Below, piece after piece: positions 7,177 to 13,288 of a DNA stretch of 13,288 nucleotides. How positions within the stretch are numbered: position 1 is the stretch's first letter; each line of letters begins with the position of its first letter. The notes below the pieces were generated by a model. That model was given only the letters and a program-made list of their open reading frames with translations. It ran no database searches and had not been told where the DNA came from. Source of the DNA: Beijerinckiaceae bacterium (GTDB lineage Bacteria > Pseudomonadota > Alphaproteobacteria > Rhizobiales > Beijerinckiaceae); NCBI GenBank assembly GCA_027346205.1, contig DAIESR010000572.1:1-13288 (forward strand). Direction: 5' to 3'. The position numbers were made by a program, and so were the translations under genes.

Positions 7177-7734
7177 ATGTCAAAGAATCTGCATCTCGCT
7201 CTTGTTGTTGCAGTCTGCTCGGCAGCCTCTCCTGTGCTGGCGGGCGACGCTCCATTGTCCATGCTTCACGTCAATCCTGGACTATGGGAAATCGTCCTCA
7301 CGCCGCAGATCAGCGGTGAAATGCCGGTACCGCAATCAGTATTCGACAAGCTTTCTCCGGAACGGCGCGCCGCGTTAAAGGCTGCCATGCAGACGATTAT
7401 AGCCAGGCAAAACGAGCCGCATAAGTACAAGGAATGCATGACCAGCGAACAACTGGCCAAAGGATTTCAAATAGGCAAGGAGGAGCCCTCCTGCAAACGG
7501 ACTATCGTTTCGAACGCGGCAACCATCATGGAGGTGCGCGAAGAATGTTCTTCCAACGGAGGGACGCGCACCGGACATTACCGGTTCGAGGCCACCGATT
7601 CCGGCAACATCATGGGCGTCGTCAAGATGCAGATCACACACGGCGGGAAATCCATGACTATCAATAACACGATCAAAGGCCAATGGCTCAGCGCTGATTG
7701 CGGCGATGTGAAGACAATTCAGCTCGAGCATTAG
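7177..7734 (+). CDS. Secreted DUF3617-family protein
   Basis: A 185-residue protein of the DUF3617 type, a small exported family of unknown role. The start MSKNLHLALVVAVCSAASPVLA is a clear signal peptide with a likely cleavage after VLA, so the mature part is expected in the periplasm. Then come the typical NPGLWEIVLTP segment (family form 'pGlWe...'), a KECMTSEQLAKGF segment with a conserved Cys, SCKRT, and an EC...GTRTGHYRFEA segment. The Cys pairs may form disulfides. The ATG at 7177 is preferred over the upstream in-frame codon at 7117 because only the shorter form begins with the signal peptide. A strong ribosome binding site is not visible. The stop codon overlaps the first base of a REP-like element. 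Confidence 0.8.
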   Translation: MSKNLHLALVVAVCSAASPVLAGDAPLSMLHVNPGLWEIVLTPQISGEMPVPQSVFDKLSPERRAALKAAMQTIIARQNEPHKYKECMTSEQLAKGFQIGKEEPSCKRTIVSNAATIMEVREECSSNGGTRTGHYRFEATDSGNIMGVVKMQITHGGKSMTINNTIKGQWLSADCGDVKTIQLEH

Positions 7735-7781
7735 AGCATCAGACCCGCAGGTGGGAACCGGCTGCGGGACAAATCTTATGC
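7734..7781. repeat. REP-like palindrome at the 3' end of the DUF3617 gene
   Basis: The arms GCAT...CCCGCAG and CTGCGGG...ATGC surround the centre GTGGGAACCGG, which shares the GTGGGAACCGG core of rhizobial REP-type repeats. The element begins at the last base of the TAG stop codon. It may act as a transcript end or stabiliser. Confidence 0.65.
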
Positions 7782-7795
7782 GACAATAAAAGACA

Positions 7796-7835
7796 AGAGC
7801 GGCAGCACCGATTCCATCGGAATGTTCGCCGCTCT
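7796..7835. repeat. Second palindrome of a composite repeat
   Basis: The arms AGAGCGGC (7796-7803) and GCCGCTCT (7828-7835) match perfectly. Inside them a small stem CCGAT/ATCGG is present around TCC. It follows the REP-like element by 14 bases. The motif CCGATTCCATCGGAATG inside it is one I recall beside REP elements in Hyphomicrobiales; this recall is unverified. Confidence 0.65.
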
Positions 7836-8109
7836 AGGTGATAAGATACCAGCTCATTTCATTCGGCGAGGCACATATCGACGCCGTGGCTCAAGCCGAA
7901 CGCATGCGAGCGACGCTTGACATTGTTCAAGCATTACCTCACAAGCATCAGTAGATTTTCCGGGATCGCGCGACGCGCCGCTCGAATTTGGCGTGTCATC
8001 CGGGGACTTTCTCCTCTCAATCTCCGTTCGTTCCAATTGCGCGTGGAAAGCGGTAACGCGCCTCGAGGCGGTTCGCTGGTTTATCCCGGCCGCCGCGCCT
8101 TCGGCGCAT

Positions 8110-9366
8110 ATGGAACAGCTCAGTCACGTGACCAATCCTACATTTTCGGAGCTCGGCCTGGCCGAGCCGATCTGCCGCGCGCTCGCGGTCGAAAACTATA
8201 CCCATCCCACACCCATTCAGATGCAGGCCATTCCACTGCTGCTGGAAGGGCGCGATCTGCTCGGCATCGCGCAGACAGGAACCGGTAAGACGGCGGCCTT
8301 CGCGCTGCCTATTCTGCAGAAGCTCGGCAGACCGCAACAACCGGTCGAAGCCCGCTCTGCTCATGCACTCATCCTTGCGCCGACGCGCGAGCTTGCCGTC
8401 CAGATCGGCGACAGTTTTGCTGCCTATGGCCGAAACCTGGGCCTCCGTCATACCGTCATTCTCGGTGGCGTGACCCAATCTCGGCAAGTGAAGGCGCTCG
8501 CCCGTGGCGTGGACATTCTCATCGCCACACCGGGGCGGCTCCTCGATCTCGCGCAGCAAAATCACGTGCGATTGGACCGGGTGAAGCATTTCGTGCTGGA
8601 TGAAGCAGACCGCATGCTCGACATGGGTTTCATCCGCGACGTACGCCAGATCGTGGCTTTATTGCCGAAGAAACGGCACTCGCTGCTTTTTTCCGCGACC
8701 ATGCCAAAGGATGTCGCGAGACTGGCGACCGACATGCTGCACGAGCCCGTGCGGGTCGAAGTGACACCACAGGTCGTGACGGTCGATCGCATCGAGCAAC
8801 GCGTGTTTTTTGTCCAGACCGCTAACAAGCTCGCATTGCTGATCGATCTCTTGAAAGATTCCGCCCTGGCGCGGGTCATCGTATTCACGCGCACGAAAAG
8901 CCATGCGAATCGCGTCGGCGAGCATCTTGAACGGGCCGGCATCGCCGCCGATGCGATCCATGGCAATAAATCGCAGAATGCCCGGCAACGGGCGCTCGAG
9001 CGCTTCCGCTCGGGTGACGCCCGCGTGCTGGTCGCCACCGATATTGCCGCACGCGGAATCGACGTCGACGGCGTGAGCCATGTCATCAATTTCGAGCTGC
9101 CCAATGAGCCTGAAAGCTATGTGCATCGCATCGGCCGCACAGCACGCGCCGGCAAATCCGGCATCGCACTCTCCTTCTGCGATGCTTCGGAGCGTGGCTT
9201 TCTGCGCGACATCGAACGGTTGACGAAGCGCCCTCTGTTGATCGAAGACGTCAAGCTCGCCCCGGCCGCAACGCCACCGCAGAAAAAAGACGCGCGCGAG
9301 CCCGATCCATCTGCCTTCAAACGCAAGCGGCAATGGAATCGTGGCAGGCCCAGCCGGGCGGCCTAA
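8110..9366 (+). CDS. rhlE: DEAD-box ATP-dependent RNA helicase, RhlE type
   Basis: A 418-residue RNA helicase that uses ATP to remodel RNA, with likely roles in ribosome assembly or mRNA decay. All motifs are present in order: Q motif [10 protein letters not shown] (33-42), motif I AQTGTGKT (54-61), [22 protein letters not shown] (164-167), SAT (195-197), then in the second domain [39 protein letters not shown] and [10 protein letters not shown] (339-348). A short basic tail ([13 protein letters not shown]) follows, as in RhlE proteins. The ATG at 8110 fits the family start ([10 protein letters not shown] soon after), but no good ribosome binding site precedes it; a GTG at 8128 is possible. 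The frame is open to 7993, but that part is not family-like. The YaiI gene follows nine bases after the stop. Confidence 0.92.
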   Translation: MEQLSHVTNPTFSELGLAEPICRALAVENYTHPTPIQMQAIPLLLEGRDLLGIAQTGTGKTAAFALPILQKLGRPQQPVEARSAHALILAPTRELAVQIGDSFAAYGRNLGLRHTVILGGVTQSRQVKALARGVDILIATPGRLLDLAQQNHVRLDRVKHFVLDEADRMLDMGFIRDVRQIVALLPKKRHSLLFSATMPKDVARLATDMLHEPVRVEVTPQVVTVDRIEQRVFFVQTANKLALLIDLLKDSALARVIVFTRTKSHANRVGEHLERAGIAADAIHGNKSQNARQRALERFRSGDARVLVATDIAARGIDVDGVSHVINFELPNEPESYVHRIGRTARAGKSGIALSFCDASERGFLRDIERLTKRPLLIEDVKLAPAATPPQKKDAREPDPSAFKRKRQWNRGRPSRAA

Positions 9367-9375
9367 ATTCGCCCT

Positions 9376-9846
9376 ATGCTCGAGATTTTCATCGATGGCG
9401 ACGCCTGCCCGGTGAAGCCGGAAGTGGAGCGGGTCGCAGCGCGGCACGGCCTGATGGTCCATCTCGTCAGCAATGGAGGCATGCGCCCGAGCGCCACCCC
9501 GCTCTTCCGGCACGTCATCGTAGCGGAAGGCGCCGACGCTGCGGACGATTGGATCGCCGAACATATCGCCGAAGGCGACATAGCAATCACAGCCGATACT
9601 CCGCTTGCATCGCGCTGCCTGAAGAAAGGCGCGCGCGTATTGCGGCCCACGGGTCAGCGCTTCACGGATGACGGAATCGGCCTTGCCCTCGGCATACGCG
9701 ATTTGCATCGCCATCTGCGCGAGGCGACCAGAATGCAGACCTATAATGCCGAGTTCACAAAGCAGGACCGTTCACGTTTCCTGAACGGATTGGAAAACGA
9801 GATTCGGGCGGTTCAACGCTGGAGCATGTCCCGGAAAAGTTGCTAG
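9376..9846 (+). CDS. YaiI/YqxD family protein (UPF0178, DUF188)
   Basis: A 156-residue member of the YaiI/YqxD family (DUF188), a conserved group with a PIN-like fold and no firmly known function. The signature FIDGDACPVKPEVERVA (residues 5-21), with Asp7 and Asp9 in the probable metal site, is complete. Also present are LVSNGGM, ADDWIAEHIAEGDIAITADT with its Asp residues, and RPTGQRFTDDGIGLALGIRDL. It starts nine bases after the rhlE stop, so both are likely read from one transcript. The last residues (about SMSRKSC) are coded by one arm of a REP-like palindrome, and the TAG stop lies in its loop, so the original C-terminus may have been altered by the insertion. Confidence 0.9.
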   Translation: MLEIFIDGDACPVKPEVERVAARHGLMVHLVSNGGMRPSATPLFRHVIVAEGADAADDWIAEHIAEGDIAITADTPLASRCLKKGARVLRPTGQRFTDDGIGLALGIRDLHRHLREATRMQTYNAEFTKQDRSRFLNGLENEIRAVQRWSMSRKSC

Positions 9847-9870
9847 ACTTTTCCGGCAAAGGACATGCTC
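9822..9870. repeat. REP-like hairpin carrying the YaiI stop codon
   Basis: The arms GAGCATGTC + CCGGAAAAGT (9822-9840) and ACTTTTCCGG ... GACATGCTC (9847-9870) pair along their length except for five unpaired bases CAAAG on the right. The loop TGCTAG contains the stop codon. It lies between two convergent genes (yaiI-type and der), so it may stop transcription from both sides. Confidence 0.9.
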
Positions 9871-9989
9871 TACGAGCTGACCGGCTCGATTTCTACCGAG
9901 TCAAAACACTGACAGCGCCCCCCCTTCTCCCGCTTGCGGAAGCGGTGCACCTGATCGTTCATTGGGGCATGTATTCTGACGCAGTAGAC

Positions 9990-11396
9990 CTAACCCCGCT
10001 TCGATCTGCGCTCCGCATAGGGATTTTCACTCGTCTTGGTCGACAATCTGATCGGCACGCCCGGCAGATCGAATGTCTGGCGCAGGCCATTCATCAAGAA
10101 GCGCTTATAACTCTCCGGCAGATGTTCGAGCTGATTGCCGAAGATCACGAAATAGGGCGGCCGCGCACGCAATTGGGTGATGTAGCGGATCTTGATGCGA
10201 CGCCCAGCCACGGCCGGCGGCGGGGTCTGGTCGATCGCCGTGGCGAGCCAGCGATTGAGCTTCGCCGTCGCGATGCGCTTGTTCCAGGTCTCATGGACCC
10301 GGAAGATCGCCTCGATCAGTGCCGGGATTCCTTCTCCTGTCGCACCCGAAACCGGCACGACCGGCACGCCTTTCACCTGCTGAAGAATCCGCGCCGCCTC
10401 CTCGCGCAACTCGCGCAGCTTGGTGCCACGATCTTCGATCAGATCCCATTTGTTGAGCGCGATGACGAGCGCTCGGCCCTCGCGGACGACGAGATCGGCG
10501 AGCGTCAGATCCTGTTTCTCGAAAGGCATGGTGGCATCGATGAGCAACACCACGACTTCGGCAAATTTCGCGGCCCGCAAGCCATCGGCACCGGCCAATT
10601 TTTCGAGCTTGTCCTCGACGCGGGCACGTCGGCGCAGGCCCGCCGTATCGAACAATTTGAGCTTGCGCTCGCCCCAAGTGAAATCGACACCGATCGCGTC
10701 GCGGGTGATGCCGGCTTCCGGCCCGGTCAACAGCCGATCTTCACCGAGAATCCGGTTGAGCAAGGTCGATTTGCCGGCATTGGGACGGCCGATGATGGCG
10801 ATGCGCAAAGGCTTCGTCACATCGAGCTCGGAACCGTCCTCTTCCTCGGCGAATATCTTTGGCTCGGCCGCTGCGGCATCCTCGTCGCCGACGATTCCGG
10901 TCAATTCCGGCAGCGCCTCGCAAATCGCGGAATAAAGCTCGGAAAAGCCATCGCCATGTTCGGCGGAGAGCGGCACGGGTTCGCCAAGCCCGAGATCGAA
11001 GGCTTCGAGCGCGCCAGCCCCACCGCCGCGTCCTTCCGCTTTATTGGCGATCAGGATCAGCGGCTTGTCGGCGCGGCGCAGGAGATTGGCGAAGAAGCGA
11101 TCATCCGGCATGATGCCGGCGCGCGCGTCGACCATGAAGAAAATCGCATCGGCCTGCTCGACGGCCGCCTCTGTCTGCGCCCGCATGCGCCCCGCGAGAG
11201 ATTGCGCCTCACCTTCTTCGAGGCCGGCGGTATCGACAATGGTGAAGGTAAGATCGCCGAGCTTAGCCTCGCCCTCACGGCGGTCGCGGGTCACACCCGG
11301 CCGATCGTCGACCAGCGCGAGTTTCTTGCCGACGAGCCGATTGAAGAGGGTCGACTTGCCGACATTCGGCCTGCCGATGATGGCGATGGTGAACAT
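9990..11396 (-). CDS. der: Ribosome biogenesis GTPase Der (EngA)
   Basis: A 468-residue double GTPase needed for 50S ribosomal subunit assembly. The first G domain has GRPNVGKST (8-16), DRPGVTRD (31-38), DTAGL (55-59) and NKAE (118-121, instead of the strict NKxD; in my recollection a common form in alphaproteobacteria). An acidic linker (about 170-192) follows. The second domain has GRPNAGKST (203-211), the [10 protein letters not shown] segment, [11 protein letters not shown] (250-260) and NKWD (315-318). The C-terminal KH-like domain is complete and ends with a basic tail ([12 protein letters not shown]). The ATG shares its first base with the last base of the upstream TPR gene's TAA stop, so translation is coupled. 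A 578-residue frame on the opposite strand is only a shadow of this gene. Confidence 0.97.
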   Translation of the reverse strand: MFTIAIIGRPNVGKSTLFNRLVGKKLALVDDRPGVTRDRREGEAKLGDLTFTIVDTAGLEEGEAQSLAGRMRAQTEAAVEQADAIFFMVDARAGIMPDDRFFANLLRRADKPLILIANKAEGRGGGAGALEAFDLGLGEPVPLSAEHGDGFSELYSAICEALPELTGIVGDEDAAAAEPKIFAEEEDGSELDVTKPLRIAIIGRPNAGKSTLLNRILGEDRLLTGPEAGITRDAIGVDFTWGERKLKLFDTAGLRRRARVEDKLEKLAGADGLRAAKFAEVVVLLIDATMPFEKQDLTLADLVVREGRALVIALNKWDLIEDRGTKLRELREEAARILQQVKGVPVVPVSGATGEGIPALIEAIFRVHETWNKRIATAKLNRWLATAIDQTPPPAVAGRRIKIRYITQLRARPPYFVIFGNQLEHLPESYKRFLMNGLRQTFDLPGVPIRLSTKTSENPYAERRSKRG

Positions 11397-12109
11397 TATT
11401 TATCTGCAGGCGATTTATCTGGTAGCTTGCCGGCCTGCACCAGAGCGAGGAAAGCATCGGCGCGCCGGCGCAGCGAAGCGGGCGCCACGGGATCGGTGAC
11501 GATCGCGTCGAGCCATGTCCCCGCTGCCGTCTCGTCGCCGCTCTTGAAGGCTGCCAGCGCGAGCAGCTCGCGATAAGAATTGCGATAAGGTTCGCCCGGA
11601 CCGGCAAAGGGCCGATAGGCTTGCAGAAACGCCTTGGGATCGTCGCTATCGACCCGCAGATAGGCTCCGCGCAGCCGCGCTAGGTCTCTTAACGGCCGAT
11701 TGAGCACCCGATCGGCAGCGAGCGCCTCAAAGGCCTTGATGCCGGCTTTAGGGTCATGCGCGCTCAGCTCGTCGGCGCTCATGAGCCGCGCCAGCGCGGC
11801 ATAGCCTTTGGGCGCATCATGACTCAGCGCATCGAAGACGGAAACAGCGTCGCCAGCCTTCCCGTCGCGCAGCGATCGCAGCGCCGCCTCGTAGCGGCCA
11901 CCGGCCGCCGCATCGGCCTTGCCGCGGAAATAGGCATTGACCCGCCAGGCCGCCGTCGCCACGATCACCAGAATTGCCGCGGCAATGATCCAGTTTTGAT
12001 AGCGTTTCCAGAATTGGATCGCTTGGTCGCGGCGGTAGTCTTCTTCGACCTCGCGGAAAAAATCGGCCATTTCTTGCTCTTCGTTAGGCGAGCCGAGCTT
12101 CGGCGGCAT
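11396..12109 (-). CDS. Membrane-anchored tetratricopeptide-like protein upstream of der
   Basis: A 237-residue protein with an N-terminal cytoplasmic part ([20 protein letters not shown]), one membrane segment (about 40-57, [17 protein letters not shown]) and a larger helical domain of TPR-like helices outside the cytoplasm. This layout matches the TPR_21/DUF2133 family, which includes the YfgM ancillary subunit of the Sec translocon; in E. coli yfgM also lies just upstream of der, by way of bamB, which is absent here. A role in chaperoning exported proteins is inference. The ATG at 12109 is the first candidate, with AGGAAG 13 bases before it. A second ATG, 13 codons inside (MADFFREV), resembles the usual family start, and either may be used. 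The stop overlaps the der start by one base. Confidence 0.85.
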   Translation of the reverse strand: MPPKLGSPNEEQEMADFFREVEEDYRRDQAIQFWKRYQNWIIAAAILVIVATAAWRVNAYFRGKADAAAGGRYEAALRSLRDGKAGDAVSVFDALSHDAPKGYAALARLMSADELSAHDPKAGIKAFEALAADRVLNRPLRDLARLRGAYLRVDSDDPKAFLQAYRPFAGPGEPYRNSYRELLALAAFKSGDETAAGTWLDAIVTDPVAPASLRRRADAFLALVQAGKLPDKSPADK

Positions 12110-12274
12110 CGACTTATGTTTCTTCCTTTAAACGCCTATCGGCCTTTGCGCATCAGTTTGTTTGCAAAGGCATCGGACCTGCATCAGCGCAGGTGAGGCT
12201 CATGCCCGATCGCGACAGCTGTCATCCCGCGCATAATCGGTGATTTGCTCGCTCGAAAAAGTCTTCATTCGGAA

Positions 12275-12336
12275 GGGTGGGTACTCTTATAAATTGTAAA
12301 TTCTATATTTACACGCATTAATTTATACAACCACCC
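12275..12336. repeat. AT-rich nested dyad symmetry
   Basis: Three pairs of inverted arms are nested around nearly the same centre: GGGTGG (12275-12280) with CCACCC (12331-12336), TATAAATT (12288-12295) with AATTTATA (12320-12327), and TGTAAAT (12295-12301) with ATTTACA (12307-12313). The core is far richer in A and T than the surrounding GC-rich DNA. It could be a regulator binding site, a cruciform or hairpin, or the remains of a mobile element end. Confidence 0.75.
12302..12330 (-). promoter_or_regulatory. Possible sigma-70-type promoter for the TPR-der unit
   Basis: On the minus strand TTGTAT (12330-12325) and TATAGA (12307-12302) are separated by 17 bases, close to the -35/-10 consensus and spacing. 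It would lie about 190 bases upstream of the TPR gene start. The hexamers are inside the AT-rich dyad, so chance similarity is a real possibility. Confidence 0.35.
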
Positions 12337-12545
12337 TCACGCTGCGGCCTATGCTGGGAACGCCTCGGCCGCGCATGCCGTTTCTATCCATGCAGCGGAT
12401 ACCGTTCGCGGTTACGATCATCAAGCATGGTTGCTGCCGGAAGGTTGGCAGAGACAGAATCGTCCGGCAGCCTCCCTGCCGGCCCATCGCAGATTGGGAT
12501 CTCGTCTCCATGCGCTTCGGCCATTTGCGCAAACAAGAAAGAAAA

Positions 12546-12572
12546 GCGGCGGGCTCTCAGAGAGCCCGCCGC
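12546..12572 (-). terminator. Rho-independent terminator of the LytM-domain gene
   Basis: A perfect 12-bp GC-rich stem (arms 12546-12557 and 12561-12572, three-base loop) is followed on the minus strand by TTTTCTTTCTT. It lies 52 bases downstream of the stop of the LytM gene, which is read on that strand. Confidence 0.9.
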
Positions 12573-12623
12573 CTATAGCGCCCTTGGCCTTGTCTCGCGG
12601 AACAAGGGCGTTGAGGGGGAGTT

Positions 12624-13288
12624 TCATAATGTTGCGAGATATTGCCTCGGATCGACCGGCTTCGAGCCTTTGCGCAATTCGAAATGGAGCTGTGGCGTCG
12701 AGACATTGCCGGTCTGGCCGGATTTGGCGATCACCTCGCCGCGTCTGACGGTTTGCCCGCGCTTCACCTCGATCGCGGCATTATTGGCATAGGCCGTAAC
12801 AAAGCCGTTCGGATGCCGGATCAAAATAAGATTGCCATAGCCCTTCAGCTCATTGCCGGCATAGGCGACGACCCCCGCCTCGGCGGCATGCACCGAAGTG
12901 CCTTCCGGCAAGGCGATGTTGATTCCGTCATTGCGACCCTTCTTGAAGGCTTCGATGATCCGGCCATGCGCCGGCCAGCGGAAGTCATGCAGCGCGGCGG
13001 CAACCGTGGGCTTGCCATCAGTCTCTTGGAGGCTCGCTGTCGGTGTTGAATCGACTGCCGGCTTCGTCGGCTCCACCACTGAGAGGTGCGGCGCCGCAGA
13101 GGCTATCTTTTCGGTGGCAAGGACATGCGCCTTGATTTCGGGCTTGGCTACGGTTGCGACACGCCGCTCGGCGTGCAGTCGATGCGCCTCGGCTTTCGCA
13201 AGTTTCTCGTGAGCGAGTTTCTCCTGGGCAAGTTTCTCGCGGGAAAGTTTCTCCTGGGCAAGTTTCTCGTGCCTCTCCTGGATGCGCT
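12624..13288 (-). CDS. Degenerate LytM/M23-domain protein of the DipM/NlpD type, 5' end outside the window
   Basis: The visible C-terminal 220 residues are open to the window edge, so the start is missing. First comes a charged coiled-coil segment with EKLA-type repeats, then a variable linker, then an M23 (LytM) domain from about HGRIIEAFKKGRNDGINIAL to PRQYLATL. The zinc ligands of active M23 peptidases are mostly replaced: NDGIN stands where HxGxD is usual, AYANN where AYAH is usual, and PQLHFEL where HLH is usual. Such degenerate domains (E. coli NlpD/EnvC, Caulobacter DipM) do not cut peptidoglycan themselves but activate amidases in cell division. An envelope location is therefore expected; LysM domains would lie in the missing part. 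The stop at 12624 is followed by a strong terminator. Confidence 0.85.
   Translation of the reverse strand, partial: RIQERHEKLAQEKLSREKLAQEKLAHEKLAKAEAHRLHAERRVATVAKPEIKAHVLATEKIASAAPHLSVVEPTKPAVDSTPTASLQETDGKPTVAAALHDFRWPAHGRIIEAFKKGRNDGINIALPEGTSVHAAEAGVVAYAGNELKGYGNLILIRHPNGFVTAYANNAAIEVKRGQTVRRGEVIAKSGQTGNVSTPQLHFELRKGSKPVDPRQYLATL
13201..13275. repeat. Five 15-bp tandem repeats within the LytM-domain gene
   Basis: The word AGTTTCTC recurs exactly every 15 bases at 13201, 13216, 13231, 13246 and 13261. On the coding (minus) strand each unit gives a pentapeptide of the form EKL-x-x (EKLAQ, EKLSR, EKLAQ, EKLAH, EKLAK). The units differ at a few bases. Copy number may vary between strains without breaking the frame. 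Confidence 0.9.

Larger units (their letters stand above)
12110..12545. other. Intergenic region upstream of the TPR-der unit
   Basis: No gene is supported in these 436 bases. Short open frames on both strands lack ribosome binding sites and recognisable content. The region holds an AT-rich dyad (12275-12336) with promoter-like hexamers and ends at the terminator of the LytM gene. It is the probable promoter region for the TPR-der pair. Confidence 0.5.

Noticed and set aside
6957..7262. A 101-residue minus-strand open frame upstream of the DUF3617 gene
   Set aside because: It overlaps the signal peptide region of the DUF3617 gene on the other strand and has no ribosome binding site or family motif.
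7917..7945. TTGACA at 7917 as the -35 box of an rhlE promoter
   Set aside because: The hexamer 17 bases downstream (CACAAG) does not resemble a -10 box.
8659..9714. A 351-residue minus-strand open frame
   Set aside because: It is antisense to rhlE and the YaiI-type gene, both of which are clearly coding.
9925..9960. Small stem CGCTT/AAGCG near 9930 as a der terminator
   Set aside because: The stem is only five base pairs and no T-run follows on the minus strand.
9840..11576. A 578-residue open frame on the plus strand
   Set aside because: It lies opposite der and part of the TPR gene, both with full family motifs. Its length results from the codon bias of the GC-rich genes on the other strand, and its sequence has no recognisable domain.

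Overview
The window looks like chromosomal DNA of a GC-rich alphaproteobacterium, probably of the order Hyphomicrobiales (Rhizobiales). The grounds are a DUF4167 domain, the TPR-protein/der pair, a degenerate LytM protein of the DipM/NlpD type, and dispersed REP-like palindromes with the cores GGAAAAC / ACTTTTCC seen around rhizobial genes. No rRNA, tRNA, CRISPR array or intact mobile element was found, and nothing proves a new multi-gene system. All family assignments are from recognition of motifs, not from a search.

Left part (1-2635). An archaeal-type S-adenosylmethionine synthetase (AdoMet synthetase, MAT) runs leftwards off the window edge. It is preceded on the same strand by an 86-residue mini-protein that is almost only a DUF4167 domain. 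After a 533-base gene-poor stretch comes a broken mutM-like DNA glycosylase gene. One of its lesions is a perfect 16-bp tandem duplication.

Middle plus-strand group (2832-5957). It holds a small GIY-YIG-like protein, the radical SAM enzyme of the AmmeMemoRadiSam family (AmrS), a 63-residue protein placed one base after it, and an erythromycin-esterase-family protein. AmrS consumes the AdoMet that the MAT would make, but the two genes are on opposite strands and no functional link is shown.

Gene-poor region (5958-7176). It contains a perfect 21-bp inverted repeat next to a REP-like palindrome, coding-like debris, and a degenerate word repeated at irregular spacing. A secreted DUF3617 protein follows, and its stop codon touches a second REP-like composite.

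Right part (7836-13288). A RhlE-type DEAD-box RNA helicase is followed nine bases later by a YaiI/YqxD (UPF0178) protein whose stop codon lies in the loop of a third REP-like hairpin. Convergent to it is a two-gene unit on the minus strand: a membrane-anchored TPR-like protein overlapping der (EngA) by one base. Upstream lie an AT-rich dyad with promoter-like hexamers, a strong terminator, and the 3' part of a degenerate LytM/M23 gene with a 15-bp repeat coding for a coiled coil. This part is ordinary housekeeping: ribosome assembly, RNA remodelling and envelope/division functions.
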